NCBI RefSeq assembly: GCF_000002995.4 | Contig: NW_025062475.1 | Span: forward strand, 9,924,187-9,988,186 | Direction of reading: 5' to 3' | From: Brugia malayi | Taxonomy: Eukaryota; Nematoda; Chromadorea; Rhabditida; Onchocercidae | DNA length: 64,000 nucleotides | In this document: positions 35,367 to 53,600 of the stretch, in pieces | Layout of the letters: each line of letters opens with the position of its first letter | Position numbering within the stretch: position 1 is the first letter of the stretch | Made by a program: the position numbers and the translations under genes | Notes under the pieces: model-generated | What the model saw: the letters and a program-made list of their open reading frames with translations, nothing else | Databases searched by the model: none | Told to the model about the DNA's origin: nothing

Positions 35367-38300
35367 ATTCACTTTGTTCGCTTAGTATATCCAATTCTTA
35401 GTTGGTTATTAGCTAAAAGCATAATTTATAATACAACTATTCGCACAAACTTGAAATACTGTAGTTGAACCAATCAATAATTGCACTGACATGGACTACC
35501 AACACCGATTATTATCAATTCAGAGTCTTACCCTTTCCCTTCAGTTAATCCGGAATTGTTCCTTATTCTTTTTCTTCAATCAATCCGGAATTGTTTCCAT
35601 CTGATAAAAAATTAAAATTATTATGGTCGTAGCTCGATTCACCTCTTCTACCAGAAAGCAAGTGAAAGTGAGCTATAACATAAAAAGTATCATTGTTGAC
35701 TGAAATATTGGAAGATATTAGGAGAAATGAGAAACGAGAGAGAAATGGAACTGCTAGAGAGTATACGTTTAGTCATTAGAAAGTCGGAGAGCAAACCGAA
35801 AAGAAAGAAGACGGGTTGTATAGCTAAGGTAATTAGTTATTGTAGGGTAGGATGAAATCATTGTGAGGTAGGAATGAAATTACGGATTTGATTATTGTTT
35901 TGTTTTCACCTTGTCCAGTATTACCTAAGTCCAGCATGATAAAGAGTGAATAGGAGTGATGAACTGGAAGGAAGAGGTTGTAAGTTTTCCGAGTCGGAAA
36001 GTAGAGAATGATTAAGTAAAGGTTTTCGTTTCTGAATTTCTTTTTTATTACGGTGAGAAAGCAGAATTGACAAGGGGAGTGTTAAGTATTGAATTTTTCT
36101 GTTCTTCCGTATTAAAAGTTTTGAAGATATGCATCATGTAGTTAATTAGTATTACCTGCCTTTCTCATTCTCTGGATTCTGTTACGAAGTAAAGAACTGG
36201 CGCAAATAGTGTGGTAAAATAAGTTAAAATATTAAAATAAAGCATATATGTAAATCTTGAAGTGATGCTTTCTTGCTAACTTTTAGAAATTTTAAGTGAA
36301 GCGTTCACAGAATGCAACTAATTGTGCATAACTTGGTATCAATGTAAGTGTTTTTCGTGAATGCAAATGTTAGTAGTAAATTGTATTCTATGTATTTAAT
36401 ATATTTGTTGTAGGAGTATTGTGCAGTGGCTTAAGAGAATTAAATGACTTGAGCAAAAGGAAATAGAATTCTTCTGGATCGGTCATTACCGATAATATTA
36501 TTGATGAACAGAAGAGAGTCAGTCATCTGACTAATGAACTCTTCTCTTCACTATAGAAAGGATAAATTACCGAGAATTATTACTTTGTAAATCCTTCAGA
36601 AGGGCATTGGGACTGTATTTCAATGTTTCAATTATTTAGGAGGGAAAGTGTGAATTACCATTGGGAACGCGGGAGTCAAGAATTTAAACGCTTTTTGTAG
36701 CTATGACTATCTGACTTTGAATAGTCTCGGAAGTTTTAAGGTTTAAATGTCCAAAATTTAAGTATTTTTTGGGAAAAAGAAATTCATTCGTTTTTGTGTC
36801 TTCATTTCTTTTCATTCTTATTGCTTTTTCTTTTTCATCTTTACAACTAATTTTTAAACGAATTTTATAATTTTGTAAGATTTTAAACTATAAATAATGA
36901 CTGTAGTACTAAATTTTTGATTCATTGAATGGGAATATCGTTCTCATAATTGCAAAATTTAAATATTAAAAATGATCGAACTTGATGCATATTACAATTC
37001 ACTTCATTGCAGTATTAAAATGTCCTTTAAATTGTAGTTCCCAGATAAGTAGTAGCTAAATAGTTAAGTATTCATACAAAGACCCAGTAATAAAAAAATC
37101 TCTCGGAATTTCCGAAAACAGTTTTATATTTTGATTTTGATTATGCTTAATCGTTACATTTCGGCATAATATGGCTAGGTTGGGTCTTCTAAAGGATTCC
37201 CTTTTTTCTTTTCAAAATTAATTTGGACATTTTCTAATTTAAAAAGGTAGGAAGAACTAAAGTGTAGGATATATTTTTACTTTCATAAATGTTTTCAATT
37301 ATTCTCACTCTTCTCCACAAGACTACATGAATCTGCCAGCTGATTTGGAAAGCAAATATAGCACAGTTGGAAAGATATAGATAAGATACACATTACATTT
37401 ATTACTTGAACAAATCTTTACTAGCAAATTCGGATTCTGGATTTCATTGAAATTTAGATTATAAAATACTCCAAAGAGGCTATAACCTTTGTTCGTATTC
37501 TTTTTATTATACATATTAATGTTTCAACTTCTACGTGATTCATCTTATCGTTATTTCAGGCTTCAGTTGACGTTGGCACATAACGTTGATATCAAAGTTG
37601 ACATATAACGTCGAAGACAATTTAATTAATTATGATCACTTTATTATTTTAGGCTGTTATTAATATTAAATAGCATTCTATATGTATATGAATTCCCAAA
37701 GTTATATTCAAAATTTGTTAAGCCTTTTTTCTATGAAACTAGAACTTGTACTAAAATTAAATTTTATACTAAACATTGAAATTGAATTTTCTAAAATTAA
37801 AAACTCATTTGCATTATTCCGTTTCATTACTAATCTTATCAATTCTTATAGATTTTTTCTTATTTAGCAAATGAAGTAATACTGACTAATGTTCTTTATC
37901 ACTCAACAATCCAGTGGGAATAAAACAAATTTGTAAAGAATTCAAATAGGTTGGTACAAAGATTTCACCATACCACTGATCATTTGGGTAACACTGCTAA
38001 CCGATCTGAACAATGTCCAATGTTCAGGGTCCATTTGTTCTATCTACTCTCTTTCCATTTTTTCTTCCTCATTCTTTCACAGTTTAAATCAGAAATTGAA
38101 CAGATAATTTAAAAAAAAGGCATAACTGAAAGAAAAAAAAGACATCCTTTTTGTTTCTTTAAGGAAAATAATTTTCAGCGATTGAAATAACAATCTAATG
38201 TATCGGAATATTTGTGTCCAAAAAAAATTATCTTTACACTTCTCTTTCATATTAATTGATTTTAGTCCTTTAAAAAGGACAAGTAATGTTTACACAAAGA

Positions 38301-39772
38301 ATAAACCTATTATGATGGTATCGAACACTATTATTAGCATTATCATCATCGTTGTCTTTGTTGTTGCTTGAACGGCCTAAAGATGGAATTGTTATGCTTC
38401 ATGCACGGTAACTACGATCGATACTAACAGTTGACTCCATAGCGAGGGCTGGGCTGTGAGTGAGTTGTAGTTGTCTTCGCGACGAGAAGGGATGAGTGAC
38501 GTTGACCAGAGTAGTAGTATGGTTTGTTTTATTGTCACTCATTTTTGTATTTTGAAGAAATTAGGATAAGGAAAAAAGGTATTTTATTATTCGTAAATTC
38601 TTCAAAATTGTTCATTTAGAAGAATTCTATCGTACAATAATTGCATCAGTTCAATTTAATTCGTTAGCTGTCTTTGATAATATTTAGTTCAGCTAATTGT
38701 CTTTGATAAAATAATTCTCTGATGATTTATACATCTACTAAGTTAGTGAAAATGTAATATTTATTTTATAACTATCGATAGAAAAAGGGAAAGGTCAAAA
38801 GAAGTTAGAGAAAGAAATTGTTTTGTTTGTCATTGATTAAATAATCATAACTTTTTCATTTTTTTTTTCTTTCATATTTCACTTTTTCTCGAGAAATATG
38901 TTTTGGTAAAAAAGGTAAGTAGAAGAAAGGGAAAGAGGGAGTGATAAAGATGAGAAGTTATGATTTGATTAAGCTATGCAGATTAGCTTATTGATACATA
39001 TGTCTCAGATGTGAGTGATGATTATAGGAATGAGGGAGAGGGAGCAGGGAAGAGGAGAGGTCAGTCATAGAGACATTGATGTTGCGTGAAATGTTAGTAA
39101 ACACTAATAGCAGCAGCAGCAGCAGTAGTAGTAGTATGGCAGTAGGGCTAGCGTGAGATTCTCTCTCCTCTCATCTTCTCTTCCTGCTTCTCCAACATTT
39201 CTGTCCTAACTCTTTCATCGAGATTTCTCTTTTCCTAAAAATTTCCTTTCCAATTTCTCATTTGCCATCATCATCTAATATATCTTTTACAAAAATTTTA
39301 GGCATAATTTTGAAAGACGAGAGATATTTATTAAATCCACTGCGTTTTCTCGTACACTTATCTTTTAATTGCTGATTTTCATCTTTTTTTCTTTTTCATT
39401 TCCTTTGTATAACTTGCAATCGTTCTTTCTAATTCCTCTACCAAATAACATTTTGGTTTCTTCGTTGTAAATATTACTGCATAAATTGTCTTGACAATAA
39501 AAGTATGTAGTTTAGTTTATCATCCGTTATTTCTTCTTTCTTCTTGTTTTACATACATCTAAAAATTACGGTCGTTTAAACAAGTGGATAAAGTAAGTAG
39601 AGTGCTTGTTTTGTTAATTTAATCGTTGAATTAATTAATTAAATGATTACGAAGAATGTATAGTAAGAAAAATTTAGTTTTCTCTACTAAACAATTAAGT
39701 CAGTATAAGTAAAGAGCAAGGAGGGTTTAATTGATTTGCTTTTTTTCTTTTTTTTTTTTTTTGGATGGTAGC

Positions 39773-39938
39773 TGTACTTTTAAATGTCTCAAAAATCACA
39801 TACGAATTGAATTGGCCGTTCTTGAAAGCATTAGTAGGAGTGGTATGAAACCGAAAATTTTACAGATTCTTGCATTTGATTTTGAAACATTTGAAGAGAA
39901 TCCTACTGAATTGGTTGTTTTTGTGAACATGTTTCACG
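39773..39938 (+). other. Possible upstream coding exon of the acyl-CoA synthetase
   Basis: After a poly-T tract ending ggatggtag, a frame of about 55 codons stays open and reads, in part, CLKNHIRIELAVLESISRSG, then MKPKILQILAFDFETFEENP. It reaches a GTATGG donor in phase 0, which would join in frame to the exon starting at 40277. An internal ATG lies at 39845. I know no family match. It may add an alternative N-terminus to the synthetase or be chance. Confidence 0.3.
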
Positions 39939-39946
39939 TATGGACG

Positions 39947-40153
39947 TGTTAATAATTTTATTGACATCTAATGTCATCAGTACATAAATTTTAATCGATC
40001 TTTTTCTTTTTTGCTACATAATATAAAGTATCACATGTTTGCATGTTTTCATTGCATCTTCATATGTCTTCTGTACCCTACGTGTTCTACGTGTTAATTT
40101 TCACTGATCTCAACAAAAATTGTTAATAATTTTATTGACATCTAGTGTCATCA
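39947..40153. repeat. 33-bp direct repeat, two copies 174 bp apart
   Basis: The sequence tgttaataattttattgaca followed by tcta[a/g]tgtcatca occurs at 39947-39979 and 40121-40153 with one mismatch. Confidence 0.85.
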
Positions 40154-40276
40154 AAATAACTTTTTTCTTATCATCGTTTCATTGCGAATTGACATACTTA
40201 TGTTTTTATTGCGTGTGAAAATCTCCTTTTACGAGCTTTTTTAAAGGTGTATTTTGTTTTGCTTATGCAAGAATAG

Positions 40277-46267
<5,991 letters not shown>

Positions 46268-49200
46268 TATGAGTGACATTGTAAGTAAGTTGAAAAATTC
46301 TTATTCTGAGATGATGACTATGTTCTATATCGTCCATTTTCATTCTTTTACAATTCGAAAAATTCCAAACTTTAATTTGCTTAAAAGTTAGAAGATTTCA
46401 CTGTTTCAACAATAAATGTGTTACCAGAATGAAAATTGAAAAGAAATTTATTGCTTTATTGCACTATAACGACTGTTCTCAACTAATTATCAGTAAGTAC
46501 ATACAAGCTTTATTTAACAGGGATATTACGCTGTTAAAGGCATCTTTTTTAAGTCTCAAAAATATGTTAATTGGTAAGAGTTATGCTAAATTAATAAGTT
46601 TTATTGGAAGTTTTTCTATTGTTGTGTTGAATTGATTGTCGAAGGCATCATTCCTTTTTCATTTATCTCAAAAGAGCATTTAATTATATAGATTAGTAAG
46701 GACGTTTGCTTTAGATGAGTAGAACATCCCATCAAATGGGTTTAAATTGAAAAATTCGTTGCATTGCGGTATTTTTGGTCTCTTTTCCTTAAGCTAATTC
46801 GTTAAATACTAAAGCATGAATTTCCGCTTTATGAATAATGCTATATGATTAATTTCTATATGACTTTTAATTTTCAGCCCTTTATATTTTGTTTTCCGAT
46901 GTGTCACATTTCCCAAGCAAGCAAAAAAAAATCTTTCAATTTAACCCTTAATTTGTAAAAGTAATCTATGAACTTTTCTTGTTTCTTTTGCAAGTTTACA
47001 TTGTATTTATGTGTCCCACTGTTTGTTCTTTGTTTTTGGAGTGCGGAGATAATAAAAAAAAAACCATTCGTACATTCCTCAAACGTACTTTAACATTTTC
47101 CATTCATCTTTGCAGTAAACAGAGTCACTGAAGGCGAAACATTTTCAAATAGCTTTTTTTTTTACTTTCAAACCAATCTTTTGCAGCTTAACTTGTTAAT
47201 CTCTAATTACTTTTAAGAAATTTTTTTTTTTTTTTTGTTTTGTTTTTTTAGCGACACTGTTGCAAAATGAAAGATTGCGGAAATTCGCTACTTTTTTTTT
47301 TTTTGAATATTGCTAGTGCTAAATTCAAGCCGCGATTGCCTAGAATTTTCCTGTTCAATTATTCGGTATTCTCTTACTTTTTTTTTTCATTTTTATTTGT
47401 TGGAGACATTAGTATTTGATATACGGGAGAATTTCCGTCTGATGCTACGTGGTCATATGTCATCGTATTTTTTGAACTGATAGTTTTGTGTTTCTAATAT
47501 TATTGCTATTGCTTTTATCATTTTGTATTATTATTTCCTTTGGTTCATCTATAACCATCTGTAAATACTTATTCTCATGTTAAAATTGGCAGAAAAAAGA
47601 AAAGTGAAATAAAATTTTATTAGTTTCAATTCGTATATCTGAAGAAAATGAGAAAAAATTCTTTACCAGAATTCAAAAAATTTCATATAAACATTTCGCT
47701 TTAATTGTTTAATCCATTAATGATTTTCTTTTGTTTCTTCATCAATAAAAATGAAGAAAAAAGAATGATGATTTGCAACGGCGTTGTTTTCTTCATCAAA
47801 TATTTGCAATAAAATATTTTCTGCTGAAATGTGATGCTTAACTACTCTTCCCTTTATTTTGCATGCATAATCCATACTCTAATCTAATTAACAAGAAATA
47901 GATGAGTTTAGTTCAGAAATTTAAAAAAAAAAAAAACTTCAAAAAATTGGGTTTTTATATAGAATGGCTAAATTAGATTTATTTTCCGATATGTCCTGAC
48001 AAACAATATTTTTCTTCTTGCTTTCTTTTTTTCTTTTGCCTTTTATTTCAAATCATTTCAATTTTTTCAAACTGTTTCATTTTTCTAATTTTTTTATTAA
48101 TTTGTTCTTTCGGTTTGCTCTGAAGTATTGCAAATTTTTATAACACAAATTTAAGAATAATTATTTGTTGAATTTAAATTAGTCTTAAAGCATTATAGTG
48201 TTATGCGATCTTTCTCAAAAATTATTGTCTATCGTGAAATAGTTTTGCATATTTATTAGCAACTTTTATTGGATTATAAAAGGCTTACTTTTTAATCAAA
48301 TAAATTATTAACTTATTTTGTTAGTTAGCAAACGGTTAGTTACTTCATGGAATTATTAGCAAATTGCTTAAATGTTTCTTCAAAAATTTTAATAATATTG
48401 CGAAATATTTCGAATTATAGTGAACGACACACACCCCAATATAATTTTAAGTAAGTAAAATACAACATATACGTAGTATATGACAAATATCACGTAGAAT
48501 AACTCACGTATCATAGCTTCACTCTGATATGTCGTAATCTCACGTATCATAGCTTCACTCTGATATGTCGTAATCTCACGTATCATAGCTTCACTCTGAT
48601 ATGTCGTAATCTCACGTATCATAGCTTCACTCTGATATGTCGTAATCTCACGTATCATAGCTTCACTCTGATATGTCGTAATCTCACGTATCATAGCTTC
48701 ACTCTGATATGTCGTAATCTCACGTATCATAGCTTCACTCTGATATGTCGTAATCTCACGTATCATAGCTTCACTCTGATATGTCGTAATCTCACGTATC
48801 ATAGCTTCACTCTGATATGTCGTAATTTCAGAATCTCATAATCATGTTTCGTTACCTTAATCCCATTTATTATAAGTTCATCAAAAAATACAATAGTGGT
48901 TGGGCTAATAATAGTAATTCAAGATATGAAATGTTAAATTTATAAATTAAAGGTAAATGTCAAAAATCTCAACATTTCGAGCGTATGATATATCAAATGC
49001 AATCAAAATACAAAGTTGGTTTGTCGGTTTTATTACAAAACCTTCTGTGGAGGTTATTCTATAATTTGTTAATATCATTTTTTCTTAATTTCAATTGAAT
49101 TAATTTTAAAGTACTATTACTATACCTTTAACTTACATAAAAAATAATCTCATGCAAGTATTTAATTAATATTTTGTTCTTTCTTTAAATTTAAAGTCTT

Positions 49201-49704
49201 TTCGAACTGTGCATGATTCAGAGTTAATAAAATAAACTTAATAATTTCCATTGTATAATATTAATATTTTTTGGTCGGGAAATATGAAAATAATTTGATA
49301 ATCAGTTTCATCTTGAGTAGCAAATGTTTTTTTTTTTCTTTTTTTTGCGTCGCCAACATATCACAATATTTTAATGAATTGAAATTCTGAATTAGAATAT
49401 TTTATAGTTCCCAAAAAATTGATATTTTATGCTTTTTTTTGGAACAAAATTCCAGAATGAAAATAAAATTACAAACTTTAATTGTTATCAGTCTTTACGA
49501 GTGATTGAAGTTTTATAATAAAAATAAAATACTTTATCGTGTATACATGTGTAAGCAGTTAAATGAATGTTGAATAATAAATTTAATAATTTGTTTTTGA
49601 ATTATTTACAAATAGCCATAACAGTGCCTTTTTTTCTTTTTTTTTGCCAACAAAATATTTCATTGAAAGTAAAATTTTTCAGTAAAAAAATTAATTTATT
49701 ATAG
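46268..49704. other. Gene-poor intergenic region
   Basis: This holds the 3' UTR of the acyl-CoA synthetase, with an AATAAA near 46411, and the 5' side of the tyrosine kinase. GTAAGT donors occur at 46280 and 46493, so a 3' UTR intron is possible. A minisatellite occupies 48503-48828. I searched the plus strand for the missing start of the SH2 domain and found no acceptable exon. Confidence 0.5.
48503..48828. repeat. 36-bp minisatellite, 9 copies
   Basis: Nine almost identical 36-bp units, each with cacgtatcatagcttcactc, start at 48505 and every 36 bp to 48793. Because 36 is a multiple of three, the minus strand reads as a 12-residue repeat (MIREITTYQSEA). No flanking coding exon or homology supports translation. 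Confidence 0.95.
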
Positions 49705-50529
49705 CGTTTTTTAAAGAAAGAAAGCGAATATTTGGTGCATACCGAAGAAAAAGATAATTGCTTAAGATTTGTTCTTTCTGTACGAAGCAAAAAAGAATGT
49801 CACCATTTTACACTCATAAACAAAGATAAACTTGGATGGACACTTGATGCTGAACCTACTAAAGTCATTTTTACTATTTTATCGAAAAAATCAAATATAA
49901 ATGTTTTTAAAATTTATTGAAATGATCCTTTTTCTCTTTTCCTTTCTCTTTATCTCTCTCCTTCTCCCTCTCTTTTCCCAAAATTTTGTTTGCACAGTGC
50001 AATGCACAAATGCAAGAATTAAAATTAGAGAATACATGAATGAAATTCTGAATAAGTTTTCATTTTTTCATTTTTTTTAAAAAATTAATTAAATTAAAAA
50101 AAAATTGAAAAACTAGTTTTCCTTGAAATTGTTAAAAAATTTACCTTTTTACAGTTATAAATTTTACACTTTAAGGCTACTTTTTTTTATAAGAACTGAA
50201 TTCAATTATTTTATTATTCTTTCTAAATAGTGATTTAAATCCATTACCGTGAAATTACTAATCAGAAATAATTATTTGATTTTTTTTTTTCTTGAAAGCT
50301 GTTAGGAATTTTTCTTTTTTCGATTATTCGTCTTAAAGCCAAGAAATTATTATTTAATTGATCTTTTTCTTTTTCGAAACATTCAGAAACAGTATTATTA
50401 TATTGTGTTATATTATTTTATATTAACTTCAGAAAAATATTTATTTTATCGAGTAATGGTTTTATATCTGCTGCATTCAGAATTCAATTTCAAATTTATT
50501 ATTATTATTATTATTGTTATTATTATTGC

Positions 50530-50610
<81 letters not shown>

Positions 50611-53600
50611 TATTATTTGGTACATTTCTTCATAAAATTTCTCGCAAAAAACTTTTCATGGAAAAAGGTTTAAAATAAAAAAATTACATTTATTCATTCG
50701 ATATATTTTTTTTTTTCTTTTTTCTAAAAAAAATCACTTTTTTTGAATTTTATCTTCATTATTATCTTAAAATTGTTTCAGATAACATTTATTACAATCA
50801 TAGACTTAATTCACTATTATGAAAATCATCTATTGCCTATGGGTAACACATTTTTGGTTCATCCGTTTGAAAAACCGAAATGGTTTATTTTTCTTCACAA
50901 TAATTCTTGACAAACTAAATTAATCATATCCGAATGTTTATCAATTTTTGTACATTTTATGCTTTAAAACTTATGAAAATGCCCGAATAGAACTAATTAT
51001 TTTGCAGAAATTAATTTAGAAAAGAATTAAAATTAGAGAATTTGTTTTACTTATTGAAGATTTATTTGCATGTTTTTTCTATTAGATTGTAGAAATGATT
51101 TAAGCTTGCAATTAATATTATATACTTATCATACTACTTGGTAATAAAATTTCATAGTTTTTCAGAGGTTAAATATAATTCTATTTTTAAATGTACTGTT
51201 TCAAATTTAATTGCTAAAAATATCTGAAATGTTATTTTAAAAGTTTATAAACTTTTTTTACTATACTTTGATTTCAATGCCATTCACTTAGCTTATAATT
51301 CCGGGAAAATTTTGTAATTTAAGGTTTATAAGACATCAAAATGTTGCGTATAACCTTGAAAGAGGTTTAATAGGAACCGGAAATTTTTCCGATGTTTACG
51401 AAGGCAAATTATGTGGCAAAATATCAGTGGCACTAAAAGTATGCCATGGACCAACAGGTATTGTATATCTTTGATACAGAATAAAAGAAAAAAAAGCGAA
51501 TTCCAAAAAATGAAATAAGTATAATTTAGCCGGAGCATAGTATTTCCTATTTCTTTTTATTGCTTCTTACAGAAAAAAAAAAAATGTGTAATTATCATTA
51601 TAGATCGAAGCTAGCCGAAAATGGGACTTTGAGCAATTTAAAATTGAAATTAATTCAACGTTTTAATGATTTTAAATAAATAAATTACTGAAGCAAATAA
51701 AATCTCAATTGAATTTTATTTGTTTCAGTTATTATTAGCATAATAATAACAATAATAATAATAAATGCTGATATTGTTAACAAAGAACATATTAACAGAA
51801 AAGTAATTAAATAAAAAAAAAAACTTGTTTACGAATAATTAATTTCGTTTTTAGGTGAAAGCTTAAATCTAGAGGATGCGAAAGAAGCACTGGTGCGTGA
51901 AGCTTGTTTGATGTCTCAGTTTAAGCATCCAAACATTGTTAAGGTTATAAATTTTTCAAACTATGCATAAATTCAAATAACGAATTTCAAATAGCAAATC
52001 AAGAAACCCATTTATGATTCGTTCGCTATGCTTTTTATAATAAATAAATATTAGTTATTTAAATTTCACTTCATATATTTTCTCATTCTTATTTTTTCCT
52101 TTCTTTTGTCATTTTTTTCTTTTTCTTCTTTAATTATTATTATTTTTTTGTAATTATAATCGATTGCAGTTTTTTGGAATATGTTACGATGTGCCATCCA
52201 TATGTGTCATAATGGAACAGTGTACAGGTGGTTCATTAGATAATCATTTACAGCATTGGGCGTATAAAATTACAATCGGTGAACGAATTTTGTACGGTTT
52301 AGAAACAGCGAAAGGAATGTGTTATTTGCAGGGAAAGTATGCTATTCATATTTTATTTGTAAAAAGTTTTATTGTATTAATTACTAAATTTTAATAAAAT
52401 AAATTTATTCATTAATTGATTACAAGAAAACTATATCATTTCATCATTTACTTGCAAAACATTATGGAACTAATTGTAAAAAAGTTGTAGAAATAAGTTA
52501 TTGATTAAATGATTCATTAATTTAAGTAACTTGTTGATAAGTTAGATTTTTTCTACTAGGAAACTTTAGCAAAATTCATATTAAATTAAAAAGAACGAAA
52601 TTTTATTGAATTAACAATATTTATATTATTCAAAAGAAAGTTTAAATATTTTATTTAAAAAAGAAAATTATAGAGATTTTATAGAGATTATAGAAAAAAA
52701 AAATTATAGAGATTTGATACATCGTGATTTGGCTACACGAAATTGTTTGATTAGTAAATATGGTGTAATTAAAATTTCTGATTTTGGTCTTAGCCTATTA
52801 GCTAATGACCATACTGTTATTTGGAAAAAACAAAAGGTAACACATGAACACTTCATTGTTTCAGTAAATGGGTCGTGTCATATAACACTTTTAAAACTTC
52901 TATCTAATACGTAATTTAAAGGCTAATTATGGGATTAGAATTAGTAATTATAATTTGCTATTACTGATATGAAAAGCCATCGTTATCGTTATTAGAAAAT
53001 CAATAATAAATAGTTTTCAAATTTATCAGAATATCATTACATATCAAATGATATCAGGTTTTTTTAGGTACCCATACGATGGATGGCACCAGAAACTATT
53101 CAACATAAACCACGTTATAGCGTTAAAAGTGATGTTTGGTCATATGGTGTGCTCTTATATGAAATTTTTAATAATGGTATTAAACCGTGGCCAAATTTGG
53201 ATGTGCGACAATGTGCAACAAATATCAGACGTGGTGTTATGCCTAATATGCCAGGTAATTTTAATTGTAGGTACTGATTAAGAAACTGTCAGGTAATGCA
53301 TCAGAAAATATATTTTTGGTGATAATTATTGGACATATAAATGAATAATTGTTAAGTAATTGTCGTATAATTGAATTAATTTTACATGAATCAAATTTAG
53401 CATAGTTTAAATTAATTCTAATTCAATTATTTTTCTTTCTCTTTCATTGCTACAAATCAAATATACTTTCAATATATCAAATATACTAGAGAAGAAGAGG
53501 CAACAAAAGTAATTGATATCTATCAGAAGGAGAAAAAAACAAAAGTAATTGATTTCAGAAATAACACCTAAAGAAATAATTCGTTTGGTAAAGAAATGCT

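Larger units (their letters stand above)
35367..40276. other. 4.9-kb divergent intergenic region
   Basis: This lies between the starts of MED7 (minus) and the acyl-CoA synthetase (plus), so it should hold both promoters. A locally GC-richer patch at about 38390-38500 precedes ATGAGTGACGTTGACCAG at 38492, which could be a short first exon. An AGC/AGT trinucleotide run lies at about 39108-39135. A coding-like frame follows a poly-T acceptor at 39773-39938. None of these can be assigned to a gene with confidence. Confidence 0.45.

Noticed and set aside
46429..46635. 68-codon plus-strand frame after the acyl-CoA synthetase
   Set aside because: It shows no family resemblance and lies in the likely 3' UTR near an AATAAA.
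48341..48420. Possible SH2 start segment (LLHGIISKLLK-like)
   Set aside because: It has no suitable donor in phase 0, no conserved Arg in helix A, and is followed by Phe/Asn-rich sequence.
48389..48802. Open minus-strand frame with eight 12-residue repeats
   Set aside because: It is a direct product of the 36-bp minisatellite; there are no splice signals or homology.
50405..50635. Poly-isoleucine plus-strand frame
   Set aside because: It is translation of the TTA microsatellite in a kinase intron.
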